The notes under the pieces were generated by a model. It was not told the DNA's origin. It did no database searches and saw only the letters and a program-made list of their open reading frames with translations. Below are positions 7,736 through 15,983 of a stretch of DNA of 64,000 nt, piece after piece. Each line of letters opens with the position of its first letter. Within the stretch, counting starts at the first letter, position 1. The DNA is from Pandoraea commovens (GTDB taxonomy: Bacteria > Pseudomonadota > Gammaproteobacteria > Burkholderiales > Burkholderiaceae): NCBI RefSeq assembly GCF_902459615.1, contig NZ_CABPSA010000007.1, positions 1 through 64,000 on the forward strand, read 5' to 3'. The position numbers and the translations under genes were made by a program.

Positions 7736-8076
7736 GCGACGATGATCGTATCGGACTCGGCGTCATTGATACCAATGTGACCCTTCTTCCAGTTAAGCCT
7801 CGCATCGACCTAGGCAAGGATCGTGTCCTGAAATCGGTTCACCTCGGCAGGTGCTGGCATAAGCGTTTCATCGTAGATGAGCAACTTGCAGAAGTGGAGT
7901 GCGCCGACTGCCACGAAAAGCTCAACCCCATGTGGGTACTTCAGCAACTGAGCATTCAGGAAAACCGGTTCCACGAACTGCATGCTCGGTATCACGACGA
8001 ACTCAAGCGACTAGGCGAGCGCAGTCGGACGAAGTGCCAGCACTGCGGCGAGATGACACGGATCAGCAATAAATGA
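7732..8076 (+). CDS. Hypothetical phage protein with two Cys-x-x-Cys pairs, 114 aa
   Basis: Two candidate zinc-binding pairs, CADC (near 56) and CQHC (near 102), flank a helical charged region (HELHARYHDELKRLGERSRT). A zinc ribbon or zinc-bridged fold is plausible. The start has GGGAGG upstream. Lies in the last part of the plus-strand operon before the excisionase-like gene. Function unknown. Confidence 0.6.
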   Translation: MSDDDRIGLGVIDTNVTLLPVKPRIDLGKDRVLKSVHLGRCWHKRFIVDEQLAEVECADCHEKLNPMWVLQQLSIQENRFHELHARYHDELKRLGERSRTKCQHCGEMTRISNK

Positions 8077-8146
8077 CCACCCACCCGGCCACGGCCGAAG
8101 CACTGAAAGAGATTCTGCGGGTTACATCCCGCGCATGGGAGATACG

Positions 8147-8377
8147 ATGAAAGCACTGAGCGTGAAGCAGGTCGCGGAAAAGCTGTCGCTCGGACAGTCG
8201 ACCATTTATCGCATGGTGGCGAACGGTGAATTCCCAGAGCCGTTCGTGATCTACGGCAATCGCAAGGCGTGGATGGAGGAAGACGTGGATGCATGGCTAG
8301 CGAAGAAAGCCGGGCGACCGCCCGCGCAACAGCCGCCCGTGTCGCAGTTCGATACTACGCAGCTGTGCCTTGCATGA
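8147..8377 (+). CDS. AlpA/excisionase-type DNA-binding protein
   Basis: 76 residues starting at the ATG behind GGGAGATACG. MKALSVKQVAEKLSLGQSTI followed by YRMVANGEFPEPFVIYGNRK is the MerR-like helix-turn-helix of the AlpA/Xis family; AWMEEDVDAWL completes it. Such proteins act as directionality factors with the neighbouring tyrosine integrase or activate its transcription. Its 3' end overlaps the 3' end of the integrase gene tail-to-tail. Confidence 0.8.
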   Translation: MKALSVKQVAEKLSLGQSTIYRMVANGEFPEPFVIYGNRKAWMEEDVDAWLAKKAGRPPAQQPPVSQFDTTQLCLA

Positions 8378-9590
8378 ACGGAATGACCTGCGCCGTCGCC
8401 CCTGCACAATAAGCCGCCCAGTCGTCCATCATCGGGCGACGGCGGTCGAGCATGTCACGACGGCGGTATGCCGCTACGGTCGACGACGAGATAGTGTGCG
8501 CCAAAGCCTGCTCAGCCAGCGAATCGGGGTAGTCGGTGCAGTCAGCCACCCAGTCCCGAAAGGTGGAGCGAAAGCCATGCACGGTGATATCCCGGCGCTC
8601 CATCATCTTCAGCACCTTCAGCATTGACATGTTCGACAGGGGCTGCCCTTCCTTGATACCTGGAAACAGATAACCATCTGGCTTGGCCTTTGCCAATGCA
8701 TCCTGCACCAACTCCACAGCCCGATCAGACAACGGCACGCGCAGCGTCACACCGCACTTCATGCGCTCGCCGGGTATCTCCCAGACCTTCGCCACCATGT
8801 CGAACTCGCAGGGACGTGCAAACCGAACCTCATTTGTACGAACTGCCGTAAGAATCAGCAGATGAAGCGCGCGCGCCGCTCGACGTGGACGAGTCTCCAA
8901 TTCACGTACGAATGCCGGGATTTCTTCCCACGGCAGCGCCGGATGGTGTTTGACCTGCTGGCGCTTGTTCGTGCGGGGCAAGACTCGATCCAGATGGTCG
9001 GAGAAGCGCGCTGGGTTGTCGGCAGCACGATTGCCGCGTACGGCTTCCGCGTCGAGCACCGCCTTGATACGCCCGCGCACGCGCTGCGCAGTCTCAGTCT
9101 TCTTCGTCCAGATGGGTTGCAGGATACGCAGCACCGCCGAGGTGTCGACATCGCGCACGTCCATGTCACCGATGATCGGATAGGCGTAGGTCACGAGCGT
9201 GTTCGTCCATTGTTGCGCGTGTTTGGCGTTCTTCCAAGTTCCGCTGCGGTCCTGAATGAACTCCGTGGCCGCCTCGCGGAACGTCCGGCGCTTCGCACCA
9301 GTGACGACATGAACGGCGTGCAACTCTCTGGCGACGATGGGATCGATACGGTTCTTGGCTTGGGCCCGGCACTCGGCCGCGATCTTTCGGGCTGACGCGA
9401 GCGATACGACGGCTAGCGCACCAAGCCCCATTTCACGGGTACGTCCACCGATGGTGAATTTGAAGATCCACGACCGCGAGCCGCTCGCCGAAATTTGCAG
9501 ATACAGGCCGCCGCCGTCGGCATAATATCCGGGCTTCACCTCTTTCGAGATACCGATTGCGGTCAGCCTATTGAGTTGGCGCGATGCCAT
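8355..9590 (-). CDS. int: Site-specific tyrosine integrase (P4-type, N-terminal DUF4102 arm-binding domain)
   Basis: A 411-residue integrase. Residues about 10-85 fit the arm-binding domain (YYADGGGLYLQIS, SRSWIFKFTIGGRTREMGLG). The catalytic domain shows Arg in LILTAVRTNEVRF, His338 and Arg341 in HGFRSTFRDW, His365 in LAEQALAH, and the nucleophile Tyr375 in TVAAYRR. All catalytic residues look intact. It is 149 bp from the 3' end of selC, so selC is the inferred attachment site. AAGGGGG precedes the ATG. Confidence 0.93.
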   Translation of the reverse strand: MASRQLNRLTAIGISKEVKPGYYADGGGLYLQISASGSRSWIFKFTIGGRTREMGLGALAVVSLASARKIAAECRAQAKNRIDPIVARELHAVHVVTGAKRRTFREAATEFIQDRSGTWKNAKHAQQWTNTLVTYAYPIIGDMDVRDVDTSAVLRILQPIWTKKTETAQRVRGRIKAVLDAEAVRGNRAADNPARFSDHLDRVLPRTNKRQQVKHHPALPWEEIPAFVRELETRPRRAARALHLLILTAVRTNEVRFARPCEFDMVAKVWEIPGERMKCGVTLRVPLSDRAVELVQDALAKAKPDGYLFPGIKEGQPLSNMSMLKVLKMMERRDITVHGFRSTFRDWVADCTDYPDSLAEQALAHTISSSTVAAYRRRDMLDRRRPMMDDWAAYCAGATAQVIPFMQGTAA

Positions 9591-9605
9591 GAACTACCCC
9601 CTTTC

Positions 9606-9639
9606 CTACCCATATTTGATGGTTGGATTCTGTGGGTAG
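9606..9639. repeat. Inverted repeat upstream of the integrase gene
   Basis: CTACCCA (9606-9612) and TGGGTAG (9633-9639) are exact inverted copies separated by 20 bases, lying just upstream of the integrase start. They may be integrase or Xis binding sites, or part of the int promoter. No experimental parallel known to me. Confidence 0.4.
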
Positions 9640-9739
9640 AGGCGAGAACGCGCAAGAGGATTGACACCCCCAAATCGCCCGTCAGGCGGTCTGTTTCAGA
9701 TGCTTTTTGGAATTTGTGAGAATTGCTGAGAGTCTTTTG

Positions 9740-9835
9740 TGGCGGAAAGCAGCCGGAGTCGAACCGACCTGGGAGCGTCTGACGCCCCCAACCGGGTTTG
9801 AAGCCCGGCCGCATCACCGGATACGGATGCCTTCC
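9740..9835 (-). tRNA. selC: tRNA-Sec (anticodon UCA)
   Basis: On the minus strand the 96-nt sequence starts GGAAGGCATCC and ends CTTTCCGCCA. The first eight bases pair with the eight before GCCA (one G-U), giving the long acceptor stem typical of tRNA-Sec. The anticodon loop CTTCAAA has UCA at 9799-9801, the variable arm is long (GGGGGCGTCAGACGCTCCC region), and the T-loop reads GGTTCGACTCC. It closely matches bacterial selC as I remember the E. coli gene. It carries the encoded CCA and is the insertion site of the left-hand element. selB lies 94 bp upstream on the same strand. Confidence 0.96.
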
Positions 9836-9929
9836 TTCAGACGAAGCAATTTCACTTGCTCGATGATGAGGTGGACGTCCACGCACCGCGCGAAATCGTC
9901 ACCTTTGATGCCGCGACCGGCGAACCTTG

Positions 9930-11840
9930 TTACGCCGCGCCCCACTCCACCCCAGGACGCCGCACATGCCGGTCACCAACGCGGCGAGTATATCCCGCAC
10001 GGTCGAAGAACTCCAGAATCTGAATCGCACGCTTGCGCCCCAGACCCGTCGCATCCCGAAACGCCCCGGCCTCGACCCGGCCATCGCCCTCCGCGACAAT
10101 GCCCGCGAGCGTCTGCACACACGCATCGTCGTAGAACAGGTCCTTCACGATCTGATGCACCCGCCCCTGGCGCGCCAGCTTGCGCAACACGGCACGCACA
10201 CGCTCCTCAGGCACATTCAGGTCGCGCCCCATGTCGCGCACCCACGGCGGATCGAAACGGCCTTGCGCCACCTTCGGCAACAACGCCTCAGCCAACGCCG
10301 TCTCCTCGGCCGTCATTTCGACGCGATGGGTCGGCAGATGCCACCATGCCCCCGTGCGCGCCACCGCGCCCTCGCTGAGCAGCGCCTGCACGACGATGCG
10401 CCAGCGAGCCGCGTCCAGCGATGGCCACGTCATGCGCCCAAGCCGCGCCGCATCGAGCCCCGGCTCGTCGGGCACGCGTGCGTGATAGTCGCCAAGCGAG
10501 GCCACCACACGGGCACGCATCGCCTCCCATGCTTGCGGCGAGAAGGCCAGCGATTCCCCCTCACCACCCGACAGGACAACGGCGCCCAATGGCCACGACC
10601 ATTGCGACGCAGGCAAACCGGTGATCGCAACGACCTGTTGACTCGTCAGCCCGAACGGCGCCTGCGTCAGCAACGCATCCAAGCCGTTGCCATCGAGGTA
10701 CTGCGCTACGGCATCCAGCCACGCCAGACGTCCCGCCGAACGACGCTTGCGCTCGGGCGCCGCCGGATCGAGCACACGTCCGCCGCCAACAGTCGCAGTC
10801 GCCTGCGGATTGCGCACGATGAAGCGATCGCCCGGCATCGTGCACACCGGCGTATCGAAGACCAGTTGCACACGCATCGACGCACCGGGCGCGAGCGTGT
10901 CGCCCCCCAGCAGTACGGTGCGTGCCTGCACATGCGTCGTGCCTAAATGCACGTGCAGCGGAAACCATTGCGTGAGCGGCGCGCTGCCGTCCAGCCAATG
11001 CATGTCGACGTCCACATGCGTGGAGGGCGACGACAACCCCGACGCGACGATCCAGTCGCCACGGTTAAGCTGATCACGCTCGATACCCGCGAGATTCAGC
11101 GCACATCGTTCGCCCGCCCTGCCCGCCTCTACCGGCCGGTTCTGCGCATGGATGCTGCGCACACGCACCGGCAAGCCCTGCGGCATGACCGTGAGGGTGT
11201 CGCCCACGCGCACCGTGCCAGCGAACGCGGTGCCCGTCACGACCGTGCCGTGCCCCGCCAAAGTAAAGACGCGGTCGACGGCCAGACGGAACAACGCATC
11301 GTCGCGACGCGTCGCATTGCCCGACGCACGCAACGCGCTGGCCGCCTGCGTCAGATGCTCACGCAGCGTCGCCACACCGGCGTCGCCCGGCGTCGTCGCC
11401 GATACCGGCACAACGTCGGCCTGCGCGAGCGGCGTATTCGCAAGCCACTGCGAGATCTCTTGCGTCACGGCGTCCAGACGCGAAGCATCCACACGATCGG
11501 CCTTCGACAACGCGACCACGCCGCGCTTCACACCGAGCATCGTCAGAATCGCCAGATGCTCGCGCGTTTGCGGCATGATGCCGTCGTCGGCGGCTATGAC
11601 CAGCAGCGCGAAATCGATGCCGACCGCCCCTGCCGCCATCGTATGAATCAGTTTTTCGTGCCCGGGAACGTCGATGAAGCCCAGCACTTCGCCATCCGGC
11701 AACGGCGTGTACGCATATCCCAGTTCGATGGAAATGCCGCGCGCCTTCTCTTCCTTGAGACGATCGGTATCGACACCGGTCAGTGCACGAACGAGGCTCG
11801 TCTTGCCGTGGTCGATGTGACCCGCGGTGCCGACGATCAT
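9930..11840 (-). CDS. selB: Selenocysteine-specific translation elongation factor SelB
   Basis: 636 residues. The N-terminal GTPase domain has G1 GHIDHGKT (7-14), G3 DVPGHEK and a SKAD G4 motif; EF-Tu-like beta-barrel domains follow, and the C-terminal about 250 residues are the winged-helix repeats that bind the SECIS hairpin. It delivers Sec-tRNA to in-frame UGA codons such as the one in fdoG in this window. The ATG overlaps the selA stop by 4 bp, so translation is coupled. Confidence 0.95.
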   Translation of the reverse strand: MIVGTAGHIDHGKTSLVRALTGVDTDRLKEEKARGISIELGYAYTPLPDGEVLGFIDVPGHEKLIHTMAAGAVGIDFALLVIAADDGIMPQTREHLAILTMLGVKRGVVALSKADRVDASRLDAVTQEISQWLANTPLAQADVVPVSATTPGDAGVATLREHLTQAASALRASGNATRRDDALFRLAVDRVFTLAGHGTVVTGTAFAGTVRVGDTLTVMPQGLPVRVRSIHAQNRPVEAGRAGERCALNLAGIERDQLNRGDWIVASGLSSPSTHVDVDMHWLDGSAPLTQWFPLHVHLGTTHVQARTVLLGGDTLAPGASMRVQLVFDTPVCTMPGDRFIVRNPQATATVGGGRVLDPAAPERKRRSAGRLAWLDAVAQYLDGNGLDALLTQAPFGLTSQQVVAITGLPASQWSWPLGAVVLSGGEGESLAFSPQAWEAMRARVVASLGDYHARVPDEPGLDAARLGRMTWPSLDAARWRIVVQALLSEGAVARTGAWWHLPTHRVEMTAEETALAEALLPKVAQGRFDPPWVRDMGRDLNVPEERVRAVLRKLARQGRVHQIVKDLFYDDACVQTLAGIVAEGDGRVEAGAFRDATGLGRKRAIQILEFFDRAGYTRRVGDRHVRRPGVEWGAA

Positions 11841-13294
11841 GCGCGCAACTCCTCAAACTGACGCGAAAGACGCATTTCGTCATGCGCTTCGAGACAGCGC
11901 AGATCGAGCCAGAGTGTCTGATCGGCAATGCGCCCGATCACCGGATACGGCAGACCTCGCAGCGCCGTTTCGAGCGCCGCGAGCGCACGGCCACTGCCGC
12001 GTTTGCCGCCGCCTGCCGGGGCAATCGCCAGCCCATAGCTCGGCAACTGCTCGACCGGCAAGGCACCGCTGCCGATCTGACTGACCATCGGCGCGGCGCT
12101 CACGGTGTAGGCGTCGCCCAGCGACTTGGCCAGCACCGGCATCAGCCGTTCCGCCTGCGCGGCCATCTCGGCGCGCGTGCGCGTGAGCAGGCGCAACGTC
12201 GTCAGCCGCTCCGGCAGATGGTCCGGATCGCGATACAGACGCAGCACCGGCTCCAGCGCCGCAAGCGTCAGCTTGCCAACGCGAAGCGCGCGTTTCAACG
12301 GATGCTTTTTGATCTTCGCGATGAGGTCCTTCCGGCCCACAATCATGCCCGCCTGCGGCCCGCCGAGCAGCTTGTCGCCGGAGAACGTGACGAGATCGGC
12401 ACCGGCCGAAATCGTCTCCTGCACGGTCGTCTCATGCGGCAGTCCCCAGCGCTCCAGCGGCGTGAGCGTGCCGCTGCCGAGATCGACGGCCACCGGCACA
12501 CCATGCGGCTTCGCGATCTCCACGACTTCCGACACGTCGACGCTCTTGGTAAAGCCCGTCACCTCGTAGTTACTGCAATGCACCTTCATCAGCAGCGCCG
12601 TCTTCTCGCCGATGGCGTTGCGATAGTCGGCCGCATGCGTGCGGTTCGTCGTGCCGATCTCGACGAGCTTCGCCCCCGCATGCGTCATGATGTCGGGGAT
12701 GCGAAACGCCCCGCCGATTTCCACCAGTTCGCCGCGCGAGACCACCACCTCGCGACGCTTCGCCAGCGTCGCCAGCATCAGCAGCACGGCCGCTGCGTTG
12801 TTATTGACGACCGTCGCCGCTTCGCCGCCGGTCAGTTCGCAGAGCAACGGGGAGATGAGGTCGTCGCGGTCGCCACGCCCGCCCGTCGCCAGATCGAATT
12901 CGAGATTGGCCGGTGTCGTGAGTGCTTGTACAACCGATTCGATGGCCGCCTCGGGCAGCAACGCGCGCCCGAGATTCGTATGCAGCACCGTACCTGTCAG
13001 ATTGAAGACGGGACGCAGCGTCGCGCGATTGCGTTCGGTCAATCCCGCCTTGATGCGCTCGCCGAATGCTGACGGACTCAACGCGTCGTGCGAGAGCGTG
13101 CCCGCGAGCGCTGCTGCACGACACTCGTCGAGATCGCGACGCAACGCCGCCGTCACCTGAGTGCGCCCAAAGTCGGCCAACGCCGCATGCAATTCGGACA
13201 TCCCCAACAGCCGGTCGAGCGACGGCAGATCCGCCGCACGCGCGCGCAGGCTCCCCTGGTCGGCCACCGGCATCGCCCCGCTTGCGTCTTTCAT
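11837..13294 (-). CDS. selA: L-seryl-tRNA(Sec) selenium transferase SelA
   Basis: 485 residues, close to the usual 460-480. SelA is a PLP enzyme converting Ser-tRNA(Sec) to Sec-tRNA(Sec) using selenophosphate. The PLP lysine is in FSGDKLLGGPQAGMIVG; the segment LTGTVLHTNLGRALLPEAAI is also typical of the family. Start and stop overlap with fdhE (TGATG) and selB (ATGA). selD, needed for selenophosphate, is not in this window. Confidence 0.95.
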   Translation of the reverse strand: MKDASGAMPVADQGSLRARAADLPSLDRLLGMSELHAALADFGRTQVTAALRRDLDECRAAALAGTLSHDALSPSAFGERIKAGLTERNRATLRPVFNLTGTVLHTNLGRALLPEAAIESVVQALTTPANLEFDLATGGRGDRDDLISPLLCELTGGEAATVVNNNAAAVLLMLATLAKRREVVVSRGELVEIGGAFRIPDIMTHAGAKLVEIGTTNRTHAADYRNAIGEKTALLMKVHCSNYEVTGFTKSVDVSEVVEIAKPHGVPVAVDLGSGTLTPLERWGLPHETTVQETISAGADLVTFSGDKLLGGPQAGMIVGRKDLIAKIKKHPLKRALRVGKLTLAALEPVLRLYRDPDHLPERLTTLRLLTRTRAEMAAQAERLMPVLAKSLGDAYTVSAAPMVSQIGSGALPVEQLPSYGLAIAPAGGGKRGSGRALAALETALRGLPYPVIGRIADQTLWLDLRCLEAHDEMRLSRQFEELRA

Positions 13295-14325
13295 CAGGCT
13301 TCCTCGGCGTTTTGCCAGAGCAACGGATTGCCGTTGGCGCGCGCGTATCCCGCCTCCCCCATCAGCACGTCGAGCGCCACGCTCGCGAGATCGTCGGCGA
13401 CCGGCTCCACGAACGGATCCTTGTCCTGATAGAAGATCTTGCGGTAGCTATGGCAGTCGTCGCACGACTCGGCCCGGATCGGAGACGATGCAACGCGCTT
13501 GCCCGCTTCGTCGAGTTTGGGTCGTCCGTCCTTGCCCTTGAGAAGGCCACCGTCGGCTGCCGCCACGTCTTCGCCCGAAGCGGCGGCATCGCCCGCCGTG
13601 TCGACGACGTGATACGCCACATGCTCGCTCGCCTCGCAGTGCGTGCACTTCACCCGCACCATGTGCCATTCGGTCGAACACAGACCGCAGGCCAGATAGC
13701 GATAGCCCTCGTGCGCGCCGCCAATGCGAACCACGCTCGCCACTGGCAACGTGCCGCACACCGGGCACACGTTGGGCACGTCGAGCATCGGCACCTCACC
13801 TGAATCGAACGTGCTGGCCACGCCCGTCCAGAGCACTTGCAGCGCCGCCATCAGGAACGGCGCGCTCGCCGCATCGACCCCCTTGCCATGACCGGCGAGC
13901 AGCGCCTGCGCGCCCGCTTCGAGCGACGCCGGGTCGGTTGCACGCACGCGATCGATCACCGCCTTCACTGCCGGGGACACCCCGGGCTGCGACGCCACTG
14001 CGTCGAGCAGCGGCGTGAGCAGCGGCTGCCAGCGACCGGCATCGTAGCCACCGGTCGCGGGGACGAGCGGCATGCAGTGCTGCTGTGCCTGTTCAATCGA
14101 TTCGGGGGACGGACGCTCGGCCTGAAAATTGTCGAGCACGCGTTGCTGCGCGTCGACCAGTGCGGCCATCAGTCGCAGGTAATCGCCCAGCGGATGGCCG
14201 TCGGCCAGTTGGCGCAGACGTGCCGCACGAGCCGAAAAGACTTCGGCCCGTTGCGGCATGCGCAGACGGGGGATAGAGGTGCGATCGAGGGACTCGATCT
14301 GCCCGGGTTCGAGAATGCGTTGCAA
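13294..14325 (-). CDS. fdhE: Formate dehydrogenase accessory protein FdhE
   Basis: 343 residues; cytoplasmic maturation factor required for active respiratory formate dehydrogenase. Four Cys-x-x-Cys pairs are visible (CPVC, CGLC, CTHC, CDDC), as in rubredoxin-like FdhE. The frame begins with TTG behind ACGAGG at suitable spacing; the next in-frame Met is at about residue 23, so the TTG start is likely. An insertion rich in Gly, Ala and Lys (DAAASGEDVAAADGGLLKGK) lies between the third and fourth pairs. Confidence 0.92.
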   Translation of the reverse strand: MQRILEPGQIESLDRTSIPRLRMPQRAEVFSARAARLRQLADGHPLGDYLRLMAALVDAQQRVLDNFQAERPSPESIEQAQQHCMPLVPATGGYDAGRWQPLLTPLLDAVASQPGVSPAVKAVIDRVRATDPASLEAGAQALLAGHGKGVDAASAPFLMAALQVLWTGVASTFDSGEVPMLDVPNVCPVCGTLPVASVVRIGGAHEGYRYLACGLCSTEWHMVRVKCTHCEASEHVAYHVVDTAGDAAASGEDVAAADGGLLKGKDGRPKLDEAGKRVASSPIRAESCDDCHSYRKIFYQDKDPFVEPVADDLASVALDVLMGEAGYARANGNPLLWQNAEEA

Positions 14326-14370
14326 GGTGGCCGGCCTCGTAAGAGCGTCCGGCCACCAGCAGGGCCGGAC

Positions 14371-15021
14371 TTATTTGTTGAGCTGCTTGTACCAGGCGCG
14401 ATGATGTTTCCACGCCCAGCCGCGGGTGACGGTACCGCGCGTCATGGCTTGCACGGAACCCTTGATCCAGATCGCCGCGTAGATGTGCGTAATGATGCCG
14501 CAAATCAACACGAATGCACACACCGCGTGTACGTCGGAGGCGAGACGGATCACCCAGATCGGGAAGTAGAACGCGAAGTACGCGCGCCAGATCACGATGC
14601 CCGAGAGCAACAGTCCGATCATGCACAACACCATCACATAGAACAGCAGCTTCTGCCCGGCGTTGTAACGCCCGACTTCCGGCAGATTCTCTTCGCGATT
14701 GTTGAGCACGTCGCCGATGTTTTTCATCCACTCGGTGTCCCGCTGTTCGAACTTGTTGTAGCGCGCAAGCCGCATGGCGAGCCACACAAAAGCCACGAAC
14801 ATCACCAGACCGACGAACGGATGCAGAATCCGCGTCCACGGCCCGCCGCCGAACAGATTGGTGAGCCAGAACATCGACGGGTGGAACAACGCCAGCCCGG
14901 ACAGCGCGAGCAAAATGAACGTGCCCGCGACGATCCAGTGGTTGATGCGTTCCGCCGCGTTGTAACGCTCGATCAGTTCGTCCTTGCCGTGCTTGTGATC
15001 ACTACTCGAATCAATCGACAT
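14371..15021 (-). CDS. fdoI: Formate dehydrogenase gamma subunit, cytochrome b556
   Basis: 216 residues with four hydrophobic segments and conserved His residues (ERINHWIVAG near residue 25; LHPFVGLVMFVAFVW near 86; SDVHAVCAFVLICGIITHIY near 165). It is the inner-membrane di-haem subunit passing electrons from the Fe-S subunit to quinone. GGAGG precedes the ATG, two bases after the fdoH stop. Whether the complex is Fdn- or Fdo-like cannot be decided from sequence alone. Confidence 0.93.
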   Translation of the reverse strand: MSIDSSSDHKHGKDELIERYNAAERINHWIVAGTFILLALSGLALFHPSMFWLTNLFGGGPWTRILHPFVGLVMFVAFVWLAMRLARYNKFEQRDTEWMKNIGDVLNNREENLPEVGRYNAGQKLLFYVMVLCMIGLLLSGIVIWRAYFAFYFPIWVIRLASDVHAVCAFVLICGIITHIYAAIWIKGSVQAMTRGTVTRGWAWKHHRAWYKQLNK

Positions 15022-15023
15022 GG

Positions 15024-15974
15024 TCAGACCTCCTCGTGCGTGACAACACCCTTCTGGCCGTCGGGACCGCCTCCCTTGCGGGATGCATCGTACCGGCGGG
15101 CTTCCTCTTCATCTTCCTCGGTGGTTTCGTTCGGACCGGTCTTGATGTAGTGGAAGAAACCGGCAATCGCCGTGAGCGCCATCGCAGCCACGCCCAGCGG
15201 TTTGGCAATACCCTTCCAGAACGTCACCATCGGACTGATGCGCGGGTTGTCCGGCAGACCGTGGTACAGCGACGGCTTGTCGGCATGATGCAGCACATAC
15301 ATCACATGCGTGCCACCCACGCCCGCCGGATCGTACAGCCCGGCGTTGTCGAAGCCCCGCGACTTCAGATCTTCGATACGCTCGGCCGCCTGATCCTTCA
15401 TGGCGTCCTTGGTGCCGAACATGATCGCCCCGGTCGGGCACGTCTTCACGCAGGCCGGCTCCAGCCCGACTGACACGCGATCGGAACAAAGCGTGCACTT
15501 GTACGCCTTGTGATCCTTCTGCGAGATACGCGGGATGTTGAACGGGCACCCGGTAATGCAGTACCCGCAGCCGATACAGGCCTCTTCGTGGAAGTCGACG
15601 ATGCCGTTCGCGTATTGCACGATCGCGCCCGGCGACGGGCAAGCCTTCAGACAGCCCGGGTCCTCGCAATGCATGCAGCCATCCTTGCGGATAAGCCATT
15701 CGAGGTCGCCCTTCGGGTTCTCGTACTCGGTGAAACGCATGAGGGTCCACGAGTCCGCCGTCAGATCGGCCGGGTTGTCGTACACGCCGACGTTGGTCCC
15801 GACCTCGTCGCGCAGGTCGTTCCACTCCATGCACGCCGTCTGGCAGGCCTTGCACCCGATGCACTTCGAGACGTCGATGAGTTTGGCGACGTCGCCCGTG
15901 TGCGCTTCACGCACCGAGGGCGACGGCAAGGTCGTTGCCGAGCGCCGTTTGATATCCAGTGATTGCAATGCCAT
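15024..15974 (-). CDS. fdoH: Formate dehydrogenase beta subunit, four [4Fe-4S] clusters
   Basis: 316 residues. Four ferredoxin-type motifs are visible in order: [37 protein letters not shown] and CTLCSDRVS ... CVKTCP. A C-terminal membrane anchor ([17 protein letters not shown], near 260) fixes it to the periplasmic face. It relays electrons from FdoG to cytochrome b. GGAGGCGCC precedes the ATG; spacing to fdoG is 9 bp, consistent with one operon. Confidence 0.95.
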   Translation of the reverse strand: MALQSLDIKRRSATTLPSPSVREAHTGDVAKLIDVSKCIGCKACQTACMEWNDLRDEVGTNVGVYDNPADLTADSWTLMRFTEYENPKGDLEWLIRKDGCMHCEDPGCLKACPSPGAIVQYANGIVDFHEEACIGCGYCITGCPFNIPRISQKDHKAYKCTLCSDRVSVGLEPACVKTCPTGAIMFGTKDAMKDQAAERIEDLKSRGFDNAGLYDPAGVGGTHVMYVLHHADKPSLYHGLPDNPRISPMVTFWKGIAKPLGVAAMALTAIAGFFHYIKTGPNETTEEDEEEARRYDASRKGGGPDGQKGVVTHEEV

Positions 15975-15983
15975 GGCGCCTCC

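Larger units (their letters stand above)
1..9739. mobile_element. Right part of a prophage/integrative element inserted at the 3' end of selC
   Basis: A run of about 20 small plus-strand genes, most with ATGA/GTGA overlaps, includes phage-type recombination genes (RecE-like, RecT), an AlpA/Xis-like gene and a convergent tyrosine integrase lying directly beside the 3' end of the tRNA-Sec gene. The 3' ends of tRNA genes are standard attachment sites for such integrases, and selC is a known target in enterobacteria. The tRNA is intact including CCA, as expected if the element rebuilt the 3' end on integration. The other boundary is left of the window, so element size, structural genes and the second att copy cannot be seen. 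Whether it is a phage or an integrative plasmid-like element is undecided. Confidence 0.8.
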
